The notes under the pieces: generated by a model | Told to the model about the DNA's origin: nothing | The model's database searches: none | Seen by the model: only the letters and a program-made list of their open reading frames with translations | Assembly (NCBI GenBank): GCA_023451825.1 | Contig: JAEXYA010000053.1 | Coordinates: 1 to 60,481, forward strand | Direction of reading: 5' to 3' | Origin: Pseudomonadota bacterium | GTDB lineage: Bacteria; Pseudomonadota; Alphaproteobacteria; Rhizobiales; Xanthobacteraceae | Length of the DNA: 60,481 nucleotides | Part shown: piece after piece, positions 33,147 to 42,280 of the stretch | Layout: every line of letters starts with the position of its first letter | Numbering within the stretch: position 1 is the first letter of the stretch | Made by a program: the position numbers and the translations under genes

Positions 33147-35363
33147 ATGCCTCAATTCGAGTTCGAATCGCCGACGGAGCCAGCCCGCAAGACGTCGGGG
33201 ATCGTCGACGTGCTGGTGCCCGTGGCGCTGGACAATGCCTATTCCTACAAGGTGCCCCGCGGTGTTGATCTGCAAGTCGGCGATGTCGTTACAGTGCCCC
33301 TGGGCTCACGGGAAGTCATCGGCGTGGTGTGGGGCGAGAATGCCAATCCCGATCCGCGCCTGCATAACAGGCTGAAGGAGGTCAGCGAAAAGCTCGACGT
33401 GCCGTCGCTGCGGCCGGAATTGCGCCAGCTTGTCGACTGGGTGTCCAATTACACGCTGTCACCGCGCGGCATGGTGATGCGCATGACCCTGCGCATGGGC
33501 GAACATCTCGGCCCCGAGCGCGTCCGGCTTGGCGTACGCCTGGTCGGCGAGGTGCCGAAGCGGATGACGCCGGCGCGGGCGCGGCTGGTCGAATTGCTCT
33601 CGGATGGACTGCTGAGGGCGAAGTCCGATGCGGCGAAAGAAGCTGGTGTCAGCGGCGGCGTGGTGGATGGGCTCGTTGATGAAGGCACACTCGCGATCGA
33701 GGTGATGCCTCCGCCCTTGCCGCCTCCTCCGCCCGATCCATCATTCGTCGAACCCGATTTTTCACCGGATCAAGCTGTCGCAGCCGAGGCGATGCGCAAG
33801 CTCGCATCCGGCGGCGCGTTTCAGGCTGCGTTGCTCGACGGCGTTACCGGTTCCGGCAAGACCGAAGTCTATTTCGAAGCGGTCTCCGAGATCATCCGAC
33901 GCGGCGAACAGGTGCTGATCCTGATGCCGGAAATATCCCTCACCGGCCAATTCCTCGAGCGTTTTGCAAAACGCTTCGGCGTGCGGCCGATGGAATGGCA
34001 TTCTGAACTGACACCACGTACCCGCGCACGCAACTGGGCGGCGATCGCCAATGGCACCGCGCATGTGGTCGTCGGCGCGCGCTCGGCGCTGTTCCTGCCC
34101 TACGCCAAACTCGGTCTCATCATCGTCGATGAAGAGCACGACCAGGCCTACAAGCAGGATGAAGGCGCACACTATCACGCGCGCGACATGGCGGTAGTGC
34201 GCGCATCCATTGCCAAAATTCCCGTCGTGCTCGCATCAGGCACGCCATCCGTCGAATCGGAGGTGAATGCACGGAAGGGCCGCTATCAGCGCATCGCGCT
34301 GCCGTCCCGTTTCGGCGGCCAGCACATGCCGCATATCGAAGCCATCGATCTGCGCCGCGAAGGCCCGTCGCGTGGGCGCTTCATCGCGCCGCGCCTCGCC
34401 GAGAAAATCGTGCAGGCGATCCAGCGCGAAGAGCAGGCGCTGCTGTTCCTCAATCGTCGTGGCTACGCTCCGCTCACGCTATGCCGCGGCTGCGGACACC
34501 GATTCGCGTGCACGATTTGCGATGCATGGCTCGTTGATCATCGTTTTCGGCAGCGTTTGGTGTGTCATCACTGCGGCTTCTCAGAGGCACGCCCCCACAA
34601 GTGCCCGCATTGCGGCGCGGAGGAATCCTTGGCCGCCATCGGCCCCGGCGTCGAGCGCCTGCAGGAAGAGGCGGCCGACCTTTTTCCGGGCGCGCGCACC
34701 ATGGTGCTGTCGAGCGATCTCATCACCTCGGTGGAGTCCATGCGCGCCGAGCTGAACGAAATCGCCGAAGGCCGTGTCGATGTCATCATCGGCACGCAAC
34801 TCGTCGCGAAGGGCCATAACTTCCCGCGGCTGAATCTCGTCGGCGTCATCGATGCCGATCTCGGCCTCGGCAATGGCGATCCGCGCGCCGCGGAGCGCAC
34901 GTTCCAGATGCTCAACCAGGTGATCGGCCGCGCCGGCCGCGAACAAGGGCGCGGCGTCGGCTATCTGCAGACGCATCAGCCTGAACACCCGGTGATGAAG
35001 GCCTTGGTCGCCAATGACCGGGAGGCGTTTTACGACAACGAGATCGAATCCCGCGAACGCGCGATGTATCCGCCGTTCGGGCGGCTGGTTGCGATGATCA
35101 TATCCGGCGGCGATCGGCCGATGACGGAGGGTTTTGCGCGAAAGATCGCGGCGACCGCGCCGATCGACGAGCGGATCCTGGTACTCGGCCCCGCCGAAGC
35201 GCCGCTGGCGGTGATCAAGGGCCGCTACCGGTTCCGCATCCTAGTGAAATCGGCCCGCAATGTCGATTTGTCCGCCTATCTGCGCGACTGGCTCGCCCAT
35301 GCGCCGAAGGCGACCGGGAATCTCAAGCTCGAAGTCGACGTCGATCCGCAGAGCTTCTTGTAG
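33147..35363 (+). CDS. priA: Primosomal protein N' (PriA helicase)
   Basis: This 738-residue replication-restart helicase recognises stalled forks and loads the replicative helicase. Walker A is DGVTGSGKTEVY near residue 232, and the DEEH motif is in LIIVDEEHDQAYKQDEGAHYHARD. Zinc-binding Cys pairs are in CRGCGHRFACTICD and CHHCGFSEARPHKCPHCG, and motif VI is in QVIGRAGREQGRG. The stop codon TAG lies inside the family C palindromic repeat. In related genomes priA often precedes atpH; here it does not. Confidence 0.96.
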   Translation: MPQFEFESPTEPARKTSGIVDVLVPVALDNAYSYKVPRGVDLQVGDVVTVPLGSREVIGVVWGENANPDPRLHNRLKEVSEKLDVPSLRPELRQLVDWVSNYTLSPRGMVMRMTLRMGEHLGPERVRLGVRLVGEVPKRMTPARARLVELLSDGLLRAKSDAAKEAGVSGGVVDGLVDEGTLAIEVMPPPLPPPPPDPSFVEPDFSPDQAVAAEAMRKLASGGAFQAALLDGVTGSGKTEVYFEAVSEIIRRGEQVLILMPEISLTGQFLERFAKRFGVRPMEWHSELTPRTRARNWAAIANGTAHVVVGARSALFLPYAKLGLIIVDEEHDQAYKQDEGAHYHARDMAVVRASIAKIPVVLASGTPSVESEVNARKGRYQRIALPSRFGGQHMPHIEAIDLRREGPSRGRFIAPRLAEKIVQAIQREEQALLFLNRRGYAPLTLCRGCGHRFACTICDAWLVDHRFRQRLVCHHCGFSEARPHKCPHCGAEESLAAIGPGVERLQEEAADLFPGARTMVLSSDLITSVESMRAELNEIAEGRVDVIIGTQLVAKGHNFPRLNLVGVIDADLGLGNGDPRAAERTFQMLNQVIGRAGREQGRGVGYLQTHQPEHPVMKALVANDREAFYDNEIESRERAMYPPFGRLVAMIISGGDRPMTEGFARKIAATAPIDERILVLGPAEAPLAVIKGRYRFRILVKSARNVDLSAYLRDWLAHAPKATGNLKLEVDVDPQSFL

Positions 35364-35438
35364 GGTGGGCAAAGGCGCCCTTGCGCCGTGCCCGCCATCC
35401 CCAACCGTGGTGGGCACGCTGCGCTTTGCCCACCCTAC
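35360..35438. repeat. Palindromic repeat, family C, copy 2
   Basis: GTAGGGTGGGCAAAGGCGCC at the left pairs with GCTTTGCCCACCCTAC at the right, and GTGCCCGCC with GGTGGGCAC inside. The left end supplies the priA stop codon. It matches the copy at 31959. It lies just before the YibQ-like gene, at a place where gene order differs from that recalled in relatives. Confidence 0.85.
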
Positions 35439-35480
35439 AAGGGGACCATGCTATGGTCTGCCGATTGATTCGGGAGACCT

Positions 35481-36689
35481 ATGGCCGTGTCGGCGGACGA
35501 TCTGAGCGCCCCGCTGGGACAGAAACCTGCGCGCACCAAGCGCCGGTTCCGGCTGCCTGTGACCGGCACCCAGGCCACGGCCGGGGTTCTCGGCACGCTG
35601 CTGCTCGGTTTTGCCGGCGTCGCCATCTTCCACAAGGACCCGATGGGCGGCGAGCCGATGGCCCGGGTCGCCATCACGCCGCCCGAGACAGCCACAGCCA
35701 CGAAACCTGCCGCCACGCCTCCGGTCGAGGTCAAGCACGGCACGCCGGACGCGGCGAAGATGGCAGACGCGCCCGGCCAGAAGACCATCACCATTATCGA
35801 TGGCTCCAGCGGCGCCCGGCAGAATGTCGTGGTCGGCACCGGCGATCCCGATGGCGCTTCCCCCGATGCGCCCGCGATGATGGCGGGCATCGACCAGAAG
35901 CTGCTCGAACAATCCCGCTACGGCATGGTGCCGATCGCGGCTGGTGGCCTGAAGCCCGTCAATGTCTATGCCGCCGGCTCCGAGGCCGAGCGCGCCAAGG
36001 CAATGAAGACGCCCAGCATTGCCATCGTGATCGGCGGACTGGGTGTCGGCGCCGCCAAGACCACCGAAGCCATCATGAAACTGCCGCCGGCGGTGACGCT
36101 GGCTTTTACGCCCTATGGCTCTGACCCCAGCAAGCTGGTGGAGCGCGCCCGCGCGCAGCGCCACGAGGTGCTGCTGCAGCTCCCGCTCGAGCCATTCGAT
36201 TATCCCGACAACGATCCCGGCCCGCAGACGCTGCTGGCCTCGGCCACGCCCGAGCAGAATATCGACCGCATGATGTGGCATATGAGCCGCTTCCAGGGTT
36301 ATGTCGGCCTCGGCAATTTCATGGGCGCACGCTTCATCGCCACGGATAGCGCGATGCAGGCCGTGGCCAAGGAAGCCAACAAACGCGGCCTGGCACTGTT
36401 CGACGACGGCTCGTCTTCGCGCAGCGTGGCGCCGGCTGCGGCCGAGGCACTGGGCATGCCGTTCGCGCGCGCCGATGTCACCATCGATGCGGCGCCGAAT
36501 TCGGCCGAGATCGACAAGGCGCTGGCCAAGCTGGAAGGCCTCGCAAAAGAACGCGGCTTTGCCGTCGGCACAGCCTCGGCGCTGCCGATTTCCATCGAGC
36601 GCATAGGCACTTGGGCGAAATCGCTGGAATCGCGCGGGATCATGCTGGTGCCATTGACAACCGCGATCCGGAAATCAAAATCGAGCTAG
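35481..36689 (+). CDS. Divergent polysaccharide deacetylase family protein (YibQ-like)
   Basis: This 402-residue protein has a cytoplasmic basic tail, one membrane anchor (ATAGVLGTLLLGFAGVAIF, about 32-50) and a Pro/Ala/Thr-rich linker. The divergent deacetylase (DUF610) domain starts at SIAIVIGGLGVGAAKTTEAIMKLPPAVTLAFTPYG and continues to SAMQAVAKEANKRGLALFDDGSS. E. coli YibQ sits beside EnvC and a carboxy-terminal protease, and Rhizobiales usually have it right after ctpA. Here those genes are 11.6 kb away. It faces the periplasm and probably acts in cell-wall turnover. Confidence 0.88.
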   Translation: MAVSADDLSAPLGQKPARTKRRFRLPVTGTQATAGVLGTLLLGFAGVAIFHKDPMGGEPMARVAITPPETATATKPAATPPVEVKHGTPDAAKMADAPGQKTITIIDGSSGARQNVVVGTGDPDGASPDAPAMMAGIDQKLLEQSRYGMVPIAAGGLKPVNVYAAGSEAERAKAMKTPSIAIVIGGLGVGAAKTTEAIMKLPPAVTLAFTPYGSDPSKLVERARAQRHEVLLQLPLEPFDYPDNDPGPQTLLASATPEQNIDRMMWHMSRFQGYVGLGNFMGARFIATDSAMQAVAKEANKRGLALFDDGSSSRSVAPAAAEALGMPFARADVTIDAAPNSAEIDKALAKLEGLAKERGFAVGTASALPISIERIGTWAKSLESRGIMLVPLTTAIRKSKSS

Positions 36690-36758
36690 CGTCGGGAGGT
36701 TCGCGGTTCGGATTCGTCGGAGCGTGACAGCCTCAGGGGGACGTGAGAAGGCAATGGA

Positions 36759-37259
36759 ATGACGCGTTACGAAGACCTGCCCTACCGAACCTGCGTTGGC
36801 ATCATGCTGCTGAATCAGCAGGGACACGTCTTCATCGGCCGCCGCGCCGGCGGCATCGAGCATGTCGACGAGACGCATGTCTGGCAGATGCCGCAGGGTG
36901 GCGTCGATCCCGGCGAGGATACCTGGGAAGCCGCCAAGCGCGAGCTTTACGAAGAAACCAGCGTCAAATCCGTCGAAAAGCTCGGCGAAGTGCCGGAATG
37001 GCTGATCTACGACATTCCCCGCACCGTGGCCGGCCGCACCTGGAAAGGCCGCTATCGCGGTCAGCGCCAGCGCTGGTTCGCCATCCGCTTCACGGGGGAC
37101 GACAAGGAAATCAACGTCCAGCATCCGCCGCAGGGCCATAAGGCCGAGTTCGTGAACTGGCGTTGGGAGCCGATGCAGAATCTCCCCGAGCTGATCGTGC
37201 CGTTCAAGCGACCGGTCTATGAGCGCGTGGTGAAGGAATTCGCGGGATTGGCGGGATGA
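36759..37259 (+). CDS. rppH: RNA pyrophosphohydrolase RppH (Nudix)
   Basis: This 166-residue Nudix hydrolase has the motif GGVDPGEDTWEAAKRELYEETSV. The final Gly of the Nudix box is Ser here, while all acidic metal ligands (RELYEE) are kept. WQMPQGGVD, WLIYDIP and GRYRGQRQRWFAIRF are typical of RppH/IalA, which removes pyrophosphate from mRNA 5' ends or dinucleoside polyphosphates. It follows the YibQ-like gene, as in many Rhizobiales. A second, 166-residue paralogue lies downstream beyond a palindromic repeat. Confidence 0.92.
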   Translation: MTRYEDLPYRTCVGIMLLNQQGHVFIGRRAGGIEHVDETHVWQMPQGGVDPGEDTWEAAKRELYEETSVKSVEKLGEVPEWLIYDIPRTVAGRTWKGRYRGQRQRWFAIRFTGDDKEINVQHPPQGHKAEFVNWRWEPMQNLPELIVPFKRPVYERVVKEFAGLAG

Positions 37260-37266
37260 CGCTTCC

Positions 37267-37356
37267 GCAGGGCGGATGAGGCGAAGCCGTCATCCGCCGC
37301 GGAGTTTCAAGTTTGAATTCGGCCGGCGGATGACGCTGCGCTCATCCGCCCTACGG
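37267..37356. repeat. Palindromic repeat, family D (AGGGCGGATGAG), copy 1
   Basis: CAGGGCGGATGAGGCGAAGC at the left pairs with GCTGCGCTCATCCGCCCTACG at the right, and CATCCGCCG with CGGCGGATG inside. It lies between the two Nudix genes. A second copy is at 46931. Confidence 0.85.
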
Positions 37357-37375
37357 GCGACGGACTAGTCCATCC

Positions 37376-37876
37376 ATGACCGACACCCGCCCCTATCGCC
37401 CCAATGTGGGCATCGCGTTGTTCAATGCCGAAGGCAAGGTGCTGATCGGCCGTCGCTTCAAGGATGACGGGCCGGAGATCGTGCTGCCTGGCCTCGAATG
37501 GCAGATGCCGCAGGGCGGCGTCGATCCCGACGAGGACCCGCGCGTCGCCATGATGCGCGAGCTCTGGGAAGAGACCGGCGTCACCCATGCCGACTATCTC
37601 GGCGAGACCGGCTGGATGACCTACGATTTCATCCCCCATGATGAACCGACTCATCGCTTTGCGGCGTTTCGGGGCCAGAGGCAGAAGTGGTTCGCGGTGA
37701 AATTCACCGGCGATGACGCCGAGGTCGATCCGCTGACGCCGCGCAACGGGCAACCGGCGGAATTCGACGCCTGGCGCTGGGAACGGCTGGATCGCGTGGC
37801 GGATCTCGTCGTGCCGTTCCGGCGCGAGGTTTATCAGGCGGTAGCGCGAGAGTTTGCAGGATTTGCTGCGGCCTGA
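37376..37876 (+). CDS. RppH-type Nudix hydrolase, tandem paralogue
   Basis: This 166-residue protein parallels the upstream gene: WQMPQGGVDPDEDPRVAMMRELWEETGV carries a complete Nudix box including the final Gly, then WMTYDFIPHD and AAFRGQRQKWFAVKFTGDD. The same length and aligned motifs indicate a tandem duplication followed by divergence. Two RppH-like genes side by side could divide mRNA decapping and dinucleoside polyphosphate cleavage; that is speculation. It has its own leader after the family D repeat. Confidence 0.9.
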   Translation: MTDTRPYRPNVGIALFNAEGKVLIGRRFKDDGPEIVLPGLEWQMPQGGVDPDEDPRVAMMRELWEETGVTHADYLGETGWMTYDFIPHDEPTHRFAAFRGQRQKWFAVKFTGDDAEVDPLTPRNGQPAEFDAWRWERLDRVADLVVPFRREVYQAVAREFAGFAAA

Positions 37877-37905
37877 GCTGCAGCATTGGCGCAATATGCG
37901 CTTCT

Positions 37906-38007
37906 GTCGTTACCCGGCTTGACCGGGTAACCCAGTAAACTCCCACATCTGAGATCAACACAGACGTCAGTGTTTACTAGATCGCCCGGTCAAGCCGGGC
38001 GACGACA
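37906..38007. repeat. Palindromic intergenic repeat with CCGGTCAAGCCGGG stems
   Basis: TGTCGTTACCCGGCTTGACCGGGTAA at the left and TCGCCCGGTCAAGCCGGGCGACGACA at the right are each self-complementary and complementary to each other. It lies between the second Nudix gene and the DUF533 gene. Confidence 0.75.
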
Positions 38008-38128
38008 TCGGAGTGGGCGCACACGCCTGCTCCATCCGGTCGCAGGACATCTGGCCGCAGCTTCACGTCCTTACATCGTCGCGTTCGATCCATAGGTCGA
38101 GCCCTCGAAACCAACGAGGAATCACACG

Positions 38129-38896
38129 ATGTTCGACCCCAAGAGCCTGCTGGACCAATTTATCGGCGGGCTGAATCAGGGCAATCCCAATCAGCCGGGT
38201 GCGGGCCAGCAAAACCGCGGCCCCTTTGGCCAGGCGAGCGGCGGCGATCTGCTGCAGCAGGCGGGCAATTTCCTCGGCGGTTTTGGCGGCGGCGCTGTCA
38301 CCGGCGGCATCGCAGGCTTGCTGCTCGGCTCCAAGAAGGGCCGCAAGATTGCCGGCAGTGCGCTCACCTATGGCGGCATGGCCGTGGCCGGCGCGCTGGC
38401 TTACCGCGCCTATCAGAATTATCAGGCCGGCAAACAGGCGACACCCGCAGTGGCGACCGAAACACCGCTGCTGCCGCCGCCGAGCGACACACCGTTCAAT
38501 CCGACGCAGCCGGCCGACCAGCAATCGCTCAGCCGCAATCTGCTCCGCGCCATGATCGCCGCGGCGAAGGCCGACGGCCATATCGATGCGACCGAGCAAG
38601 GCAGCATCTTCGCGCAGATGGATCGCATGGCGCTCTCGGCCGAGGACAAGGCCTTCGTCATGGACGAGTTGCGCGCACCGCTGAATGTGGATGCTGTCGC
38701 GAGCGTAGCACGTACGCCGGAAGAGGCTGCCGAGATCTATACGGTGTCGCTGCTGGCGATCGACGTCGATCATCCCGCCGAGCGGGCCTATCTGCAGCAG
38801 CTTGCGGGGAAGCTGCGGCTCGAAGACGGGCTTGTGGCGCATCTGCATGCGACGGTCGAAGGCGCGACGGTGCCGGTCGACCGGATGCCGGCGTAG
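38129..38896 (+). CDS. DUF533/TerB-like membrane-associated protein (YebE-like)
   Basis: This 255-residue protein has a Gln/Asn/Gly-rich N-terminus and a glycine-zipper hydrophobic part (GGFGGGAVTGGIAGLLLGSKKGRKIAGSALTYGGMAVAGALAY, read as two adjoining segments at about 48-92). A Pro linker follows, then an all-helical TerB-like domain from LSRNLLRAMIAAAKADGHIDATEQGSI. This is the DUF533/YebE layout. Function is unknown; YebE is an envelope-stress gene in enterobacteria. It converges with atpC across a repeat and terminator. Confidence 0.85.
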   Translation: MFDPKSLLDQFIGGLNQGNPNQPGAGQQNRGPFGQASGGDLLQQAGNFLGGFGGGAVTGGIAGLLLGSKKGRKIAGSALTYGGMAVAGALAYRAYQNYQAGKQATPAVATETPLLPPPSDTPFNPTQPADQQSLSRNLLRAMIAAAKADGHIDATEQGSIFAQMDRMALSAEDKAFVMDELRAPLNVDAVASVARTPEEAAEIYTVSLLAIDVDHPAERAYLQQLAGKLRLEDGLVAHLHATVEGATVPVDRMPA

Positions 38897-38903
38897 CGCT
38901 CAA

Positions 38904-39049
38904 TCCCTCATGGTGAGGGCATAATACTCCATCCCTCATGGTGAGGAGCGCGCCCTTGCGCGCGTCTCGAACCATGGCGGCGGGCTCTGGAGCGTGCGGC
39001 CATCCTTCGAGACGCGGCCGAAGAGGGCCGCTCCTCAGGATGAGGGCGG
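38904..39049. repeat. Palindromic repeat, family B (ATCCCTCATGGTGAGGAGC), copy 1
   Basis: ATCCCTCATGGTGAGGAGCGCGCC pairs with GGCCGCTCCTCAGGATGAGGGC, and CGCGTCTCGAACCATGG with CCATCCTTCGAGACGCG. A shortened extra half copy precedes it. A second copy lies at 50424. It sits between convergent genes. Confidence 0.8.
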
Positions 39050-39052
39050 AGT

Positions 39053-39090
39053 TAAAAGAAAAAAGCCCCGGCATTACTGCCGGGGCTTTT
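39053..39090 (-). terminator. Intrinsic terminator of the atp operon
   Basis: AAAAGCCCCGGC (39061-39072) and GCCGGGGCTTTT (39079-39090) are perfectly complementary around ATTACT. On the minus strand TTTTTTCTTTTAAC follows. It closes the transcript after atpC. Confidence 0.9.
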
Positions 39091-39112
39091 CTTATCTCTC
39101 TTCGTCCAGCGC

Positions 39113-39520
39113 TTAATGCATCGCGGTCGAGGTGATGTTCTGCTGGATGACCTTGAACTGGTCGAGGCGCTCGATGGCGCGGTCGAGGGCGTTGCCCTCC
39201 TTCTGCGACAGCTTCTCTTCCATCTCCGCGATGTCCTTCGCAAAGGCTTCGCGATCGAGTTCGGCCAGCGAGGTGGCGACGTCGGCCAGAACCGTCACGC
39301 CCTTTTCGGAGATTTCGGCGAGGCCGCCGAGCACAATGATCTTTTCATGCTTGCCACCGGTGGTGACGGTCATGATGCCCGGACGGAGCGCGATCACGGC
39401 AGGCGCGTGGCCGGCCATCACGCCGACATCGCCTTCGGCGCCGGGAAGATCGACCTGCTCAACTTCACCCGAGAAAGCGAGCTTTTCCGGCGAGACGAGA
39501 TCGAAGTGGAAGGTGGCCAT
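39113..39520 (-). CDS. atpC: ATP synthase F1 subunit epsilon
   Basis: This 135-residue subunit of the F1 central stalk starts TFHFDLVSPEKLAFSGEVEQVDLPGAEGDVGVMAGHAP, the family N-terminal beta-sandwich, and ends with the helical hairpin region. It is the last gene of atpHAGDC. Its start lies six bases after the stop of a small membrane ORF that separates it from atpD, so its translation is probably coupled to that ORF. Confidence 0.96.
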   Translation of the reverse strand: MATFHFDLVSPEKLAFSGEVEQVDLPGAEGDVGVMAGHAPAVIALRPGIMTVTTGGKHEKIIVLGGLAEISEKGVTVLADVATSLAELDREAFAKDIAEMEEKLSQKEGNALDRAIERLDQFKVIQQNITSTAMH

Positions 39521-39526
39521 GACGGT

Positions 39527-39774
39527 CTACTCTGCTGTTCTCTTCATTAGTCGCCACGCAGCGAGCACGATGCCCCACAACGTGTAACCGGCCCCCACTA
39601 TCAAAACGAACCAGACCCAAAATATCTGGTCAATTTGATCGCAGGAGAAGCCGTACGGCTGCTCCTCGTAGAAACATCGGAACGCGGCCCATTCTGCTTT
39701 CCAGCGGCCTATTCCGTAAGCGAGGGAAACGATTGCAACATGTGCCGCAATCGATCCCCACGCCCGTGTCGTGA

Positions 39775-39778
<4 letters not shown>
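39527..39778 (-). CDS. Small two-helix membrane protein embedded between atpD and atpC
   Basis: This 83-residue ORF starts at TTG 39778, overlapping the atpD stop (TTGA), and ends six bases before the atpC start. It predicts two membrane helices (about residues 8-24 and 52-75) joined by a loop with Cys35 and Cys46, possibly a periplasmic disulfide, and ends in WRLMKRTAE. Its codons are AT-richer than those of the atp genes. The tight junctions on both sides argue that it is translated. I do not recognise the family; most atp operons have no gene here. Confidence 0.65.
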
Positions 39779-41202
<1,424 letters not shown>

Positions 41203-41262
41203 GGAAACTATCTCCTTGAAGTGCGGATCGGCCTGCGGCAGGCCGTAAAGTGGTTGAATTGG

Positions 41263-42141
41263 TTAGACGGCCTCGGCGCCCGAAATGATCTCGATGAGCT
41301 CTTTCGTGATCTGGGCCTGACGGGTCCGGTTGTAAACGAGGGTCTGCTTGCGGATCATGTCGCCGGCATTGCGGGTCGCATTGTCCATCGCGCTCATCTG
41401 GGCGCCGTAGAACGATGCGTTGTTTTCCAGCAGCGCGCGGAAGATCTGCACGGCAAGGTTACGCGGCAGCAGGCCGTCGAGGATCTCGTCTTCCGCCGGC
41501 TCGTAATCGTAAACCGGGGTCGGGCCGCTCTTGGTCTCGGCCGGCGCGGTGACTTCCAGCGGGATGATCTGCTGGGCGGTCGGGATCTGCGAGATCACCG
41601 ACTTGAAGCGCGAATAGAACAGCGTGGCGACATCGAATTCACCGGCCTCAAAACGGGCGATCACCTTCTTGGCGATGTCTTCCGCATTGACGAAGCCGAG
41701 CTGGCGCACCGAGCGCAGCTCGATGTTCTCGATGATGTGCTTGTCGAACTGGCGGCGCAGTTGCTCATAGCCCTTGCGACCGACGCAGAAAATCTTGACC
41801 GTCTTGCCCTGGGCCAGAAGCGCCAGAGCGCGCTCGCGGGCGAGGCGCACGATCGAGGAGTTGAACGCGCCGGACAGGCCACGCTCGCCGGTGCAGACCA
41901 GCAGCAGATGCGTCTGGTCCTTGCCGTTGCCGACGAGGAGCTGCGGGCCACCGCCACCGGTGGAGGCGCCGGCGATCGATGCGATCACCGCATCCATCTT
42001 CTCGGCATAAGGGCGTGCAGCTTCGGCGGCGCTCTGCGCACGGCGCAGCTTCGACGCCGCGACCATCTGCATGGCCTTGGTGATCTTCTGCGTCGCCTTC
42101 GTCGAGGCGATGCGGACGCGCATGTCTTTCAGTGAGGCCAT
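41263..42141 (-). CDS. atpG: ATP synthase F1 subunit gamma
   Basis: This 292-residue rotor shaft subunit has the conserved N-terminal coiled coil (MASLKDMRVRIASTKATQKITKAMQMVAASKLRRAQ, read as adjoining pieces). The C-terminal pair SAMDNATRNAGDMIRKQTLVYNRTRQAQITKELIEI lies against it. The central domain contains GERGLSGAFNSSIVRLARE. It is separated from atpA by 139 bases holding a palindromic repeat. Confidence 0.97.
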   Translation of the reverse strand: MASLKDMRVRIASTKATQKITKAMQMVAASKLRRAQSAAEAARPYAEKMDAVIASIAGASTGGGGPQLLVGNGKDQTHLLLVCTGERGLSGAFNSSIVRLARERALALLAQGKTVKIFCVGRKGYEQLRRQFDKHIIENIELRSVRQLGFVNAEDIAKKVIARFEAGEFDVATLFYSRFKSVISQIPTAQQIIPLEVTAPAETKSGPTPVYDYEPAEDEILDGLLPRNLAVQIFRALLENNASFYGAQMSAMDNATRNAGDMIRKQTLVYNRTRQAQITKELIEIISGAEAV

Positions 42142-42193
42142 TCTCAGTCCACCCCGGCGATCACACCATCGGGTGGATCGCGAACCTCTGGAT

Positions 42194-42273
42194 CGTCATG
42201 CCCGGCCGTCTGCCGGGCAGCTACAATTTGAAACCATCAACACGTCGATGGCCGGGCGAACCCGGCCATGACA
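42194..42273. repeat. Palindromic repeat inside the atp operon
   Basis: GTCATGCCCGGCCGTCTGCCGGGCA at the left pairs with GGCCGGGCGAACCCGGCCATGAC at the right. It lies in the atpA-atpG gap, so it is transcribed with the operon. It may stabilise or process the atpHA part of the mRNA. Confidence 0.75.
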
Positions 42274-42280
42274 GTCAATG

